Part shown: piece after piece, positions 1-7,777 of the stretch | Numbering within the stretch: position 1 is the first letter of the stretch | Layout: each line of letters opens with the position of its first letter | NCBI GenBank assembly: GCA_050739495.1 | Contig: JBOIBL010000172.1 | Span: 1-15,580, forward strand | Source: DASSKW01 sp050739495 | GTDB taxonomy: Bacteria > Pseudomonadota > Gammaproteobacteria > Natronospirales > REEB76 | Direction: 5' to 3' | DNA length: 15,580 nt | Notes under the pieces: model-generated | Database searches by the model: none | What the model was told of the DNA's origin: nothing | Seen by the model: only the letters and a program-made list of their open reading frames with translations | Position numbers and translations under genes: made by a program

Positions 1-514
1 AACGCGACCATTGATAATCGTCACGGTCACAGATGACGAACTTGACCTGATCCTGGCTGCGCAATGCGGGAACATTCTCGGGCAGATTGCGCTCCGATTC
101 TCCGGAACCGGGCGTCTTTATATCCATTACCCGAATCACGCGTGGATCCAGTTCTGCGATCGGCAGCGCACCACTGGTTTCGAGCGAGACCCGGTAACCT
201 GCATCGCAAAGGCGCGTCAGGAACGCAGCACAATTTTTCTGGGCCAACGGTTCACCGCCGGTAACAGTCACATAGCGCGGCGAATATCTGGCGATTTCGC
301 GCTCGATCTCGGAGAACTCCCTCCATTCCCCGCCATGAAACGCATACGCAGTATCACAGTAACCACAACGCAAGGGGCAACCGGTCAGGCGCACGAACAC
401 CGTTGGCCAACCGACGGTGTCGGCTTCACCCTGGATGGAAAAGAAAATCTCGGTAATCCGCAGGCGCTGATCTGCCGGCAAGGTATCGCGGCCGGTGGCC
501 GTGGTCTGAGTCAT
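1..514 (-). CDS. queE: 7-carboxy-7-deazaguanine synthase QueE (partial, C-terminus cut by window edge)
   Basis: Radical-SAM enzyme that converts 6-carboxy-tetrahydropterin to 7-carboxy-7-deazaguanine in queuosine biosynthesis (cytoplasmic). About 171 N-terminal residues are present and the frame runs open off the left edge. Visible features are FSIQGE (residues ~25-30), the [4Fe-4S]-binding CX3CX2C cysteines C46, C50 and C53 in TGCPLRCGYCDTAY, and the SAM-contacting TVTGGEPL (~83-90), followed by LETSG and DIKTPGSGE, all typical of QueE. The ATG at 514 lies 19 bp after the cpoB stop, with a weak GGA about 7 bases before it. It is the last visible gene of the tol-pal run; queC often follows in related genomes but would lie outside the window. 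Identification is firm; the exact start is moderately sure. Confidence 0.95.
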   Translation of the reverse strand, partial: MTQTTATGRDTLPADQRLRITEIFFSIQGEADTVGWPTVFVRLTGCPLRCGYCDTAYAFHGGEWREFSEIEREIARYSPRYVTVTGGEPLAQKNCAAFLTRLCDAGYRVSLETSGALPIAELDPRVIRVMDIKTPGSGESERNLPENVPALRSQDQVKFVICDRDDYQWSR

Positions 515-533
515 GGGAGTATCCGCTCGAAGC

Positions 534-1301
534 CTAGTGGCCCTCTTTCTTCATGCGCTGCAGTCGCTCTTTCGCATATTTTGCAGATCTTGAACTCGGG
601 TATTTGCTGACCACGGAGTCAAGTGCCTTACGGGCCGCCTTCCAGTTCTTCATCTCGTATTGCGCATAACCCATCTTGAGCAATGCATCGGACGCCTTGT
701 TCGAATCGGGATAATTTTCAACTACTGCCTTGTAGTTGACCAACGCGCCCTGGAAGTCGCTTTGCTGATAATGCGATTCACCCATCCAGAATTCCGCATT
801 CGGCACCAACTGGCTTTGCGGATATTGCTGTATGAATGCAGTGAATCCGTTGATGGCATCGTCGTAGCGACCCTGTTTAACCAGATCGAAATTCTTCTGG
901 TATGCCGATTGTTCATCACCGCTATTGGTGGGCGACTGAGTCGTTGCAGATGCATTGCCACTGCCGGCTTGCGGTGTGCCGGTGCCGAGCTCCAGCTTCT
1001 GCAGGCGCCGGTCGAGATCCAGATACAGATCCCGTTGCTGCTTCTTGGTGAGATCGACATTGTGTTCCAGCGTTTCTACGTCGCCACGCAACTGGCGCAA
1101 CTGATCCTGCAGATCATCGAGGCGCTGCGACATGCTGGTGAGACTCTGGTTCTTGAATAACTGATCAAGGCGATCCACACGCGTCTCCAGTTGCTGCTGC
1201 CGGATCGCATAAGGATCGTCAGGTTTGACCTGCATCGCACAGCCGGTCAGCAGGACGATCAGCCCTGCTGCCGGCAAGATGGTCAGACTACCGTATCTCA
1301 T
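534..1301 (-). CDS. cpoB: Tol-Pal accessory TPR protein CpoB (YbgF), predicted lipoprotein
   Basis: Periplasmic factor that, in E. coli, binds TolA and coordinates PBP1B peptidoglycan synthesis with Tol-driven outer-membrane constriction. The 255-residue protein has an N-terminal signal ending in a lipobox-like LLTGC (Cys21), then a trimerisation coiled coil (~32-105, rich in Q, L, D and R) and a low-complexity G/S/T/Q linker (~106-130). Three TPR units follow (~132-164, 167-201, 203-238), each ending in a Y-P-x-S/D pattern such as QQYPQSQ, ENYPDSN and SKYPSSR. The start codon overlaps the pal stop by ATGA, implying translational coupling. E. coli CpoB is a soluble periplasmic protein; the cysteine at the cleavage region here instead predicts lipid anchoring. 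Family assignment is firm; lipidation is inference. Confidence 0.94.
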   Translation of the reverse strand: MRYGSLTILPAAGLIVLLTGCAMQVKPDDPYAIRQQQLETRVDRLDQLFKNQSLTSMSQRLDDLQDQLRQLRGDVETLEHNVDLTKKQQRDLYLDLDRRLQKLELGTGTPQAGSGNASATTQSPTNSGDEQSAYQKNFDLVKQGRYDDAINGFTAFIQQYPQSQLVPNAEFWMGESHYQQSDFQGALVNYKAVVENYPDSNKASDALLKMGYAQYEMKNWKAARKALDSVVSKYPSSRSAKYAKERLQRMKKEGH

Positions 1302-1816
1302 CGCAGATACACGAGCACTGCGCGGCGATTCTTGGCCCAGGCATCTTCGTTATGACCCGAATCTGCCGGGTGTGCTTCGCCATAGCTGACTGTGGTCAAT
1401 TGATCCGGCGTCACGCCCTGGAACAACAGGAACCGACGTACCGCCTGGGCACGACGGTCACCCAACGCGATGTTGTACTCGACGGTTCCGCGTTCGTCAG
1501 TGTAGCCTTCGATCCGCATTTTCTGATCCGGATGGGCGATCAGGTATTTCGCGTGCGCGGTCAAGGTATCCAGGAACTCGGAACGGATGTTGCTCTTGTC
1601 AAAATCAAAATAGATAACGCGCTGGGCCAATACACTGCTCGGATCATCCAGCGGACTGATCTGGGCTGGCGCCGGCGCCTGGGTAGTGGCCGCTGCGGGT
1701 GCCGCCATGGTTGCAGGCGCCATGGCTGGTTGTGGAATCGGCTTGACGGTCTTGGCACAACCCGCCGTCAACAGGATCAGACTCAGGGCCAGCGCCCCGT
1801 AACGCAACATCTTCAT
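1298..1816 (-). CDS. pal: Peptidoglycan-associated outer-membrane lipoprotein Pal
   Basis: Outer-membrane lipoprotein that binds peptidoglycan and is recruited to division sites by the Tol complex. It has 172 residues. The signal peptide ends in lipobox LTAGC (Cys20) with Ala at +2, which fits outer-membrane sorting. A Pro/Ala-rich tether (~26-55) leads to an OmpA-like domain (~66-170). That domain contains VIYFDFDKSNIR, then GYTDERGTVEYNIALGDRRA (~104-123), which holds the conserved Asp and Arg positions that contact diaminopimelate in this family. I chose the ATG at 1816 because AGGAG lies about 10 bases upstream; the open frame reaches further but the extra residues would precede the signal peptide. 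It follows tolB by 50 bp, the widest gap in the run, and overlaps cpoB. Confidence 0.97.
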   Translation of the reverse strand: MKMLRYGALALSLILLTAGCAKTVKPIPQPAMAPATMAAPAAATTQAPAPAQISPLDDPSSVLAQRVIYFDFDKSNIRSEFLDTLTAHAKYLIAHPDQKMRIEGYTDERGTVEYNIALGDRRAQAVRRFLLFQGVTPDQLTTVSYGEAHPADSGHNEDAWAKNRRAVLVYLR

Positions 1817-1866
1817 GGCTCTCTCTCCTATGCAATGGAAACACTGCAAATCAGATCTTCGAATAT

Positions 1867-3183
1867 TCAACCACCCGGCGGAAATGGTCCCCAGACAGGC
1901 GCATGCACATCCACAGCGTTCCGGTTTTCCGATAATCTTTCCCGTATCTGCCCGTCTATGGACACTTCAGCCAACACACCCTGCCCGCGGTAATTAGCCT
2001 CATAGATAATCATAGCGCCATTTGGAGCGAAACTCGGCGATTTATCCAGATCGCTATCGGTAAGGCTCTGCAGTACACCGGTATTCATGTCCATGATGGC
2101 GATATGCAAGTGCCCGTCCTCCCGGTGCACCATGGCGAGTGTACGCCCATCGGGAGAAATCCGTGGCCGGGCATTGTAGCCGCCATCGAATGTGATGCGC
2201 TGTGGCTCTCCACCGCTCAGACTGATCTTGTATATCTGTGGAGAGCCCCCACGATCTGAGGTGAAATAGAGGCTGCGCCCATCTGGTGACCAGACCGGTT
2301 CCGTGTCGATCGCATCCGAGTTGGTGACACGCCGCAATTTATGGCTCGCCAGGTCCATGATGTACACGTCAGGATTGCCCGGCGATGACGACAGCACCAA
2401 TGCCAGTGACTTGCCGTCGGGCGAGAACGCCGGTGCGCTGTTCAGCCCCGGCCGCTGGGTCAACACGGTGCGCACACCGCTGTAGATATTCTGGATATAG
2501 ATGGCCGGCTGGATATGTTCGAACGAGACATAAGCCAGTGATTTCCCATCCGGTGACCAATCCGGTGACAGGATCGGTTGATTCGACTGGAATACCGTCT
2601 GCGCATTTTCACCATCAGCATCCGCGACCACCAGCGCATAATGAGTCTTGGGGCTGGTGCCCGTGATTTCAACATAGGCTATGTGCGTGTCAAACGCACC
2701 GCGTTGGCCGGTCAGCTTCTGGTAGATCATGTTGCTGATGAGATGCGCGGCATGCCGCAATTGCTTCGGTCCCGTCAATACGCTGTAGCCCATCAATTGC
2801 TGGCCGGTGTAAACATTGAATAGCTGAAATTCGATCGAATAATTACCGGATGCAGCCGGTTTGATGCGGCCGATGACCAGATCGCTTACACCCAGCACGC
2901 GCCAATTGGTGAAATTGATAGCGCTTGCTTCAGTCGGTTTCTCGAGCATGGATTTGGTCGCGATCGGTTTGAAGCGCCCACTGCGTGTAAGGTCCGAACT
3001 GATGACATCCGCCACATCCTCGGACGGCATGGAGCCCTGAATCTGCCAGGCAAACGGCACAATGGCGATCGGTACTGCGCTGTTGACACCTTGTGTAATT
3101 TCGATTTCCAAGGTGGCACGTGCTACCGCCAACGGTGCGAGCACCAATGACAAGATGCATATCGATTTACGCCAATTCAACAT
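1867..3183 (-). CDS. tolB: Tol-Pal periplasmic beta-propeller protein TolB
   Basis: Periplasmic protein that shuttles between Pal and TolA during outer-membrane constriction. With the chosen ATG it has 438 residues, close to the usual ~430. A signal peptide (~1-23, ending VARA) precedes a TolB N-terminal domain that includes VPIAIVPFAWQ and SDLTRSGRF. A C-terminal six-bladed propeller follows, with PD40-type repeats visible as DWSPDGKSLAY, AFSPDGKSLAL, VWSPDGRSLYF, RISPDGRTLAM and SFAPNGAMIIY. The start at 3183 shares one base with the tolA stop (TGATG) and has an AGG about 10 bases upstream. An alternative in-frame ATG at 3201 would add six residues and has no ribosome-binding site. Function by family; assignment very firm. 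Confidence 0.97.
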   Translation of the reverse strand: MLNWRKSICILSLVLAPLAVARATLEIEITQGVNSAVPIAIVPFAWQIQGSMPSEDVADVISSDLTRSGRFKPIATKSMLEKPTEASAINFTNWRVLGVSDLVIGRIKPAASGNYSIEFQLFNVYTGQQLMGYSVLTGPKQLRHAAHLISNMIYQKLTGQRGAFDTHIAYVEITGTSPKTHYALVVADADGENAQTVFQSNQPILSPDWSPDGKSLAYVSFEHIQPAIYIQNIYSGVRTVLTQRPGLNSAPAFSPDGKSLALVLSSSPGNPDVYIMDLASHKLRRVTNSDAIDTEPVWSPDGRSLYFTSDRGGSPQIYKISLSGGEPQRITFDGGYNARPRISPDGRTLAMVHREDGHLHIAIMDMNTGVLQSLTDSDLDKSPSFAPNGAMIIYEANYRGQGVLAEVSIDGQIRERLSENRNAVDVHAPVWGPFPPGG

Positions 3184-3992
3184 CAGTTGCCTGCCTTGCA
3201 TCCGGGACAGAATGTTATAACCAGGTTACGATCAAACAAGGACGGATCAGGTGGGGGCGGCAACGGAGATGCCCTCAATACTGCCGTTACGATAGATTGT
3301 CGCACAGCATCATCGCCGTTGCATTGCGTCACTTGCGCATTTACAACAGAACCACCCGGAACTTGCTGTACATCCACTTTACAGTTGAGATTATCTGGTG
3401 CAGTAGGTGGTTTTATCCAGTTGTTTTGTATCTTGAGGGTAATCAACCCAACATATTGCTGCCGTAATGAGGCAAGCCTGGCATCCCGTGCCTTTTCTTC
3501 CGCAGCGATTTCGGCTTGAAGCTGTTTGCGGTGTCTTGCGGCCTCCGCGCTTTGCTTCTTTTTCTCCTGTTTGGCGGCTTTTGCTTCCTCAGCCTTGAGC
3601 TTGGCGACCCGGCCCTGTTCGGCCTGGGCTTGTTGTTGCAGGTCAGCCAGTTTCTGATTCAGCTCCTGTTGTGCCTGCTGCTGTTGCTTCTTGAGGTCGG
3701 AAAGTTTCTGCTCTTCCTGTTGGCGCTGCTGTTTTGCAGCCTGCGCTTCCTGATCCAGTTTTTTCTGGGTGTTAATCTTGCGTTGATCCTCAGCTTTTAA
3801 CATATCCATTTGCTGTTTGATCAGCGCCTGATCCACCACCATCGCCTGCACCGGTTTGGCATCCGGGTTCTGTCCCAGCGACGGCAGGGTCGCATTGGTC
3901 CAGTGCAGGCTCAGCATCAACAGTCCCAGAAAGCCGCCGTGCAACAGCAGCGAATACATCCAGGGCAACAGACGTTGTGTAGTGCTTTCCAT
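3183..3992 (-). CDS. tolA: Tol-Pal inner-membrane-anchored coupling protein TolA
   Basis: Energy-transducing protein linking the TolQR motor to TolB/Pal across the periplasm. It has 269 residues, shorter than the 421 of E. coli. One N-terminal transmembrane helix (~12-30) carries S14-x3-H18, matching the SHLS-type motif that couples to TolQ. Domain II (~55-175) is a long Gln/Lys/Ala/Glu-rich helix (QQRQQEEQKLSDLKKQQQQ and similar). Domain III (~178-269) begins YVGLITLKIQNNWIKP and has C204 and C224, placed like the disulfide of TolA domain III, plus a terminal C262-P-G-C265. It starts 2 bp after tolR. No Gly-rich hinge is evident between domains I and II. Family is firm from motifs and context; sequence similarity outside them is low, as is normal for TolA. 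Confidence 0.95.
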   Translation of the reverse strand: MESTTQRLLPWMYSLLLHGGFLGLLMLSLHWTNATLPSLGQNPDAKPVQAMVVDQALIKQQMDMLKAEDQRKINTQKKLDQEAQAAKQQRQQEEQKLSDLKKQQQQAQQELNQKLADLQQQAQAEQGRVAKLKAEEAKAAKQEKKKQSAEAARHRKQLQAEIAAEEKARDARLASLRQQYVGLITLKIQNNWIKPPTAPDNLNCKVDVQQVPGGSVVNAQVTQCNGDDAVRQSIVTAVLRASPLPPPPDPSLFDRNLVITFCPGCKAGN

Positions 3993-3994
3993 TC

Positions 3995-4447
3995 CTAACC
4001 GCCCTGAACCCGGATCTGTGGCGGATGATCCGGATTGGTTTCCATCCCTACACTCGCTGCACCCGCATTCTGCAAATACACCATCCCCTTCATTATGTCT
4101 TCATAGCGCGCATCCCTGTCGCCGCGCACCAGCACATGGGTACCGGGTTTCAACTTGAGTACCGCAGTGACGCGCGCTACCACCACGCGGGGATCGAGCG
4201 GTTGATCGGTATGTTCGCCGATGTTGAGGTAATAACGGCCCTTGGCATCTACCGTCAATACTACCGGCGTCTCGTTGGATTTCAGGTTGAGTGGTTTGGC
4301 ATTGGCCGCCGGCAGATCGACCTTCACGCCTTCCGACAGCAAGGGTGCGGTGATCATGAAGATGATCAGCAATACCAGCATCACGTCAATGTAGGGCACT
4401 ACATTGATCTCGCTCATCATGCGCCGTTTGCCGCGCCGCCGCGTCAT
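3995..4447 (-). CDS. tolR: Tol-Pal motor protein TolR
   Basis: ExbD/TolR-family inner-membrane protein that forms the proton-driven motor with TolQ. It has 150 residues with a basic N-terminus (MTRRRGKRR), the family hallmark MSEINVVPYIDVMLVLLIIF with the proton-pathway Asp at residue 21, and one transmembrane helix (~19-38). A periplasmic domain follows, with the conserved LVRGDRDARYEDIMKGMVYLQ segment. The ATG lies 3 bp after the tolQ stop and the stop lies 2 bp before tolA, so translation is probably coupled. Length and motifs match the family. Confidence 0.97.
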   Translation of the reverse strand: MTRRRGKRRMMSEINVVPYIDVMLVLLIIFMITAPLLSEGVKVDLPAANAKPLNLKSNETPVVLTVDAKGRYYLNIGEHTDQPLDPRVVVARVTAVLKLKPGTHVLVRGDRDARYEDIMKGMVYLQNAGAASVGMETNPDHPPQIRVQGG

Positions 4448-4450
4448 GCG

Positions 4451-5137
4451 TCACTGCCCCTGTGCGACACGTGAACCGACGTGGCGCTGCAAGATCGTGG
4501 AAAACTCTTCCAGGAAACTGTCGAACCGGGTTTCGAGACGTTCCACGTGATTGGCAAAACGGTTATAGGCGATCACCGCCGGGATCGCCGCGAACAGACC
4601 CATCGCGGTTGCAATCAACGCTTCCGAGATGCCCGGCGCAACCATCGCGATAGTCGCTTGCTGGACATTGCCCAGTCCATGGAACGCATTCATGATGCCC
4701 CACACGGTACCGAACAAACCCACATAGGGACTGGTGGAACCGACCGTCGCAAGGAATGCCAGATGCTCTTCCAATCGGTCAATCTCGCGGATCTGCGCGC
4801 CACGCATCGCACGCCGTGCGCCTTCGATGACCTGACCCGGCGCATCGGTCTGCTTGCGCAGACGCGCGAATTCACTGAATCCCGCTTCGAAGATTCCTTC
4901 CATGCCATATTCGGCACCCGTGCCACTGATCTCCTTATATATAGCGGCCAGCTCACCGCCGGACCAGAAGCGTTGCTCGAACGCATCTGCAGCACTGCGG
5001 GCCTGCTTGAGCATACGGTGCTTGCGGAATATCACCGCCCAGGATGCGATAGAGGCCGCAATCAGAATCAGCAGCACGCACTTCACTACCAGACTGGCAT
5101 GCAGCGCTATCTCGAGAAACGATTCCTGTCCATTCAT
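4451..5137 (-). CDS. tolQ: Tol-Pal motor channel protein TolQ
   Basis: MotA/TolQ/ExbB-family inner-membrane protein, the pentameric stator-like partner of TolR. It has 228 residues. TM1 is ~13-37 (VVKCVLLILIAASIASWAVI). A cytoplasmic loop contains GARRAMRGAQIREIDRLEEHL. TM2 (~126-151) holds TVGSTSPYVGLFGTVWGIM and TM3 (~168-192) holds GISEALIATAMGLFAAIPAV, the two most conserved stretches of the family. The ATG overlaps the ybgC stop by four bases (ATGA). It is the first gene of the tol module proper. Confidence 0.97.
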   Translation of the reverse strand: MNGQESFLEIALHASLVVKCVLLILIAASIASWAVIFRKHRMLKQARSAADAFEQRFWSGGELAAIYKEISGTGAEYGMEGIFEAGFSEFARLRKQTDAPGQVIEGARRAMRGAQIREIDRLEEHLAFLATVGSTSPYVGLFGTVWGIMNAFHGLGNVQQATIAMVAPGISEALIATAMGLFAAIPAVIAYNRFANHVERLETRFDSFLEEFSTILQRHVGSRVAQGQ

Positions 5138-5610
5138 CTGTTTAACTCCGCCACGATTTCCTGAGGCAAGGATCGGGGTTTGAAATTGACCGCATCAACA
5201 CAGGCGACACGAATCCCGGCTTCGCATACCAACGAACCAGCATCTCGAATCTGCTGTTCGAAATTCAGGCTTGCGCGACCCACATCGGTAACCATAACGC
5301 TGACATCAAGTTCTGCATTGAACCGTGCCGCTTGACGATATTCGATATGGGCAGCGATCACCACGAACTGGAGACCGAAACGCGTGCGCAACTCGTCCTG
5401 CTCGAAACCCAGTGCCCGCAACCATTCCGTGCGCGCACGTTCCATGAAACGCAGATAATTTGCGTGATACACCACGCCACCCGCATCGGTATCCTCGAAA
5501 TAGACCCGCACCGGCCAGCGGAAGATCGGGGGATGTTCATCATCGCCCTTTGAGGCTACCGTTCTGTGACCGCTCCGGCCGTGACCGGTTCCACGTTTTG
5601 AAGCATTCAT
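5134..5610 (-). CDS. ybgC: Acyl-CoA thioesterase YbgC, tol-pal associated
   Basis: Hotdog-fold (4HBT) acyl-CoA thioesterase, classically the first gene of the tol-pal operon; its role in the Tol system is unclear. It has 158 residues. The signature VYFEDTDAGGVVYHANY (~37-52) includes the catalytic Asp at 42, equivalent to E. coli D18, followed by LRFMERARTEWLR. Relative to E. coli, which reaches FRWPVRV at residue 6, this frame has about 24 extra residues that are basic and Gly/His-rich. No alternative ATG or GTG occurs nearer the conserved core. The start lies 3 bp after the ruvB stop with a GAGG just upstream; the stop overlaps tolQ. Confidence 0.93.
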   Translation of the reverse strand: MNASKRGTGHGRSGHRTVASKGDDEHPPIFRWPVRVYFEDTDAGGVVYHANYLRFMERARTEWLRALGFEQDELRTRFGLQFVVIAAHIEYRQAARFNAELDVSVMVTDVGRASLNFEQQIRDAGSLVCEAGIRVACVDAVNFKPRSLPQEIVAELNR

Positions 5611-5613
5611 GCC

Positions 5614-6657
5614 TCAAGCCTGCGTGTCGTCATCGAACAGATCTGGCGCCGGATCGCGACGTGGCGGGGTGAGACCAAAATTCTGATAAGCGAGCCGGGT
5701 CGCGACGCGGCCGCGTGCCGTGCGCATCAGGAAACCCTGTTGTATAAGATAGGGTTCCAGCACATCCTCGATGGTGCCGCGTTCTTCACCGATAGCGGCA
5801 GCCAGGCTATCCACACCGACCGGTCCGCCGTCGAATTTCTCGATCACTGCCATCAGCAGTTTGCGGTCCAGCATATCGAAGCCATGCACGTCCACATCCA
5901 GCATGTTCATGGCCTTGCCTGCCATATCCAGCGTGATACGGCCATCGCCCTTCACTTCCGCATAATCCCGGACCCGGCGCAACAGACGATTGGCAATACG
6001 TGGCGTGCCGCGAGAGCGACCGGCAATTTCCTGTGCACCTTCACGCTCGACAGCAAGTGACAGGATGCGCGCCGAACGCATCACGATCTCGGTCAACTCG
6101 GCATGACTGTAGAATTCGAGTCGCTGCACGATCCCGAAGCGATCCCGCAATGGTGAAGTCAGCAACCCGGCGCGCGTGGTCGCGCCCACCAGGGTAAACG
6201 GCGGCAGGTCGAGCTTGATGGAGCGCGCCGCCGGGCCCTCGCCGATCATGATGTCAAGTTTGTAATCTTCCAGCGCCGGATACAGGACTTCTTCTACTAC
6301 CGCACTGAGCCGGTGAATCTCGTCGACGAACAGCACGTCGCGCGGTTCCAGGTTGGTCAGTAGCGCAGCCAAGTCCCCGGGACGTTCCAATACCGGTCCG
6401 GAAGTCTGTTTCAGATTGACGCCCATCTCGTGCGCGATGATATGCGCCAGGGTGGTTTTACCAAGCCCGGGCGGGCCAAAGATCAATACATGATCGAGCG
6501 CTTCCGAGCGCTTGCGTGCGGCACCGACGAAGATCTCCATCTGCTCGCGTACCGCAGGCTGCCCAATATAGTCGGCCAGCGTGCGCGGCCGGATGGCACG
6601 ATCCAGCGCTTCATCTTCAGCACTGCCGTCCGCGGTCACGATCCGATCGACAGACAT
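5614..6657 (-). CDS. ruvB: Holliday junction branch-migration ATPase RuvB
   Basis: AAA+ hexameric motor that drives branch migration of Holliday junctions with RuvA. It has 347 residues. It contains Walker A GPPGLGKT (61-68), Walker B LFVDEIH (109-115), the family segment GATTRAGLLTSPLRDRFG with sensor and arginine-finger residues, and a C-terminal winged-helix domain (RTARGRVATRLAYQNFG). I chose the ATG at 6657 because GAGGTGG sits directly upstream and the protein then begins MSVDRIVTAD, as homologues do; the longer open frame runs into ruvA. It lies 7 bp after ruvA and 3 bp before ybgC. Confidence 0.98.
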   Translation of the reverse strand: MSVDRIVTADGSAEDEALDRAIRPRTLADYIGQPAVREQMEIFVGAARKRSEALDHVLIFGPPGLGKTTLAHIIAHEMGVNLKQTSGPVLERPGDLAALLTNLEPRDVLFVDEIHRLSAVVEEVLYPALEDYKLDIMIGEGPAARSIKLDLPPFTLVGATTRAGLLTSPLRDRFGIVQRLEFYSHAELTEIVMRSARILSLAVEREGAQEIAGRSRGTPRIANRLLRRVRDYAEVKGDGRITLDMAGKAMNMLDVDVHGFDMLDRKLLMAVIEKFDGGPVGVDSLAAAIGEERGTIEDVLEPYLIQQGFLMRTARGRVATRLAYQNFGLTPPRRDPAPDLFDDDTQA

Positions 6658-6664
6658 ACCCACC

Positions 6665-7252
6665 TCACCCGGCACGCACGGCGCTTTGCAGCGCACGGCG
6701 TATGAGTTCTTCACTGGAAAGATCGGTATCTCTGATAGCCTGCAGCATACGTGTTGCTTCCGGTGGCTTATACCCGAGCGATACCAGTGCCGACAATGCC
6801 TCTTCACGCGGATCGTCGACATTGCCGGTCATACCGGTCGCATCGTCTATCTTGTCGAGCCGGTCACGCATCTCCACCACCAGTCGTTCTGCTGTCTTCT
6901 TGCCGATCCCCGGCAGACGCGTCAACGCGGCGCTGTCGTTAGCCCGTACACAGCGTGCAAATGCTTCGGCGCTGATACCTGAAAGGATCGTCAACGCGAG
7001 CCTTGGGCCGACACCGTTGACCCGGATCAGGGAACGGAATAGCCGGCGTTCTGCTTCCGTGGCAAAGCCGAACAGGATATGCGCATCCTCACGTACTACC
7101 AGATGTGTATGCAACACGATCTCGCTGCCCGCATCCGGGAGGTCATAGAACGTCGACATCGGCGCTTCGACTTCGTAACCGACTCCGTGCACATCCAGTA
7201 CCAGCAACGGCGGCTGTTTGCGCAGAAGCTTGCCGCGCAGGAACCCGATCAT
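6665..7252 (-). CDS. ruvA: Holliday junction DNA-binding protein RuvA
   Basis: Tetrameric protein that binds four-way junctions and loads RuvB. It has 195 residues (E. coli 203). The OB-fold domain I is MIGFLRGKLL to ~62, with the acidic pin E55-D56 conserved. Two helix-hairpin-helix motifs follow (VNGVGPRLALTIL ~78-90 and LPGIGKKTAERL ~113-124). A short linker leads to domain III (~149-195), which contacts RuvB. The ATG at 7252 overlaps the ruvC stop as ATGA and gives the canonical MIGFLRG N-terminus. Confidence 0.98.
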   Translation of the reverse strand: MIGFLRGKLLRKQPPLLVLDVHGVGYEVEAPMSTFYDLPDAGSEIVLHTHLVVREDAHILFGFATEAERRLFRSLIRVNGVGPRLALTILSGISAEAFARCVRANDSAALTRLPGIGKKTAERLVVEMRDRLDKIDDATGMTGNVDDPREEALSALVSLGYKPPEATRMLQAIRDTDLSSEELIRRALQSAVRAG

Positions 7253-7761
7253 GCGCTGCGTACCCCATAACGGGCCAACTGCGATTTCAGGTCGCGGCTG
7301 TGGGCATGGCATACCGCCACCGCAAGCGCATCGGCGCTGTCGGGTTGCAGATCGCCGCGCAAATTCAGCAATATCCGCATCATGTGTTGCACCTGATCCT
7401 TGGACGCGGCACCTTTGCCGACTACCGCCTGCTTGACGGAGCGTGGCGTGTATTCGAACACCGCCAATTTGAATTCAAGCGTGCCACAGATTGCGGCTGC
7501 GCGCGCCTGACCGAGTTTGAGCGCACTATCCGCGTTCTTGTGCACGAATGCCTGTTCAATCGCGAGTTCCCCGGGATTGAACTCTTCGACCAATGCACGT
7601 ACTCCGAAGAAAATTTCCTGCAGACGCTGGGGAAATGCCTTGCCCTGGATACGTATGCAGCCACTCGCGACATGTTTCACGTTATGCCCGTCATGATCCA
7701 CGAGGCCATAGCCGGTGAACAGCGAACCGGGGTCAATACCGAGAATCCGGATCATCCCCAT
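7249..7761 (-). CDS. ruvC: Holliday junction resolvase RuvC
   Basis: Homodimeric endonuclease that cleaves Holliday junctions symmetrically after RuvAB branch migration. It has 170 residues. The RNase H-fold catalytic acids are all visible: D10 (ILGIDPGS), E69 (LAIEQAFVHKN), D141 and D144 (DSADALAVAVCHAH). The ATG at 7761 is 16 bp after yebC. A second in-frame ATG two codons on (7755) is possible, and neither has a strong ribosome-binding site. The stop overlaps ruvA. Confidence 0.97.
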   Translation of the reverse strand: MGMIRILGIDPGSLFTGYGLVDHDGHNVKHVASGCIRIQGKAFPQRLQEIFFGVRALVEEFNPGELAIEQAFVHKNADSALKLGQARAAAICGTLEFKLAVFEYTPRSVKQAVVGKGAASKDQVQHMMRILLNLRGDLQPDSADALAVAVCHAHSRDLKSQLARYGVRSA

Positions 7762-7777
7762 GGCTCGTATCCATCAT

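Noticed and set aside
11..610. A 199-codon open frame on the plus strand at the left edge
   Set aside because: It runs antisense to queE and the end of cpoB; the minus-strand QueE cysteine motif and TGGEP are unambiguous.
3500..3830. Repetitive-looking CTGCTG/TTGTTG-rich DNA
   Set aside because: It is the Gln/Lys/Ala coiled-coil coding sequence of tolA, not a nucleotide repeat array.
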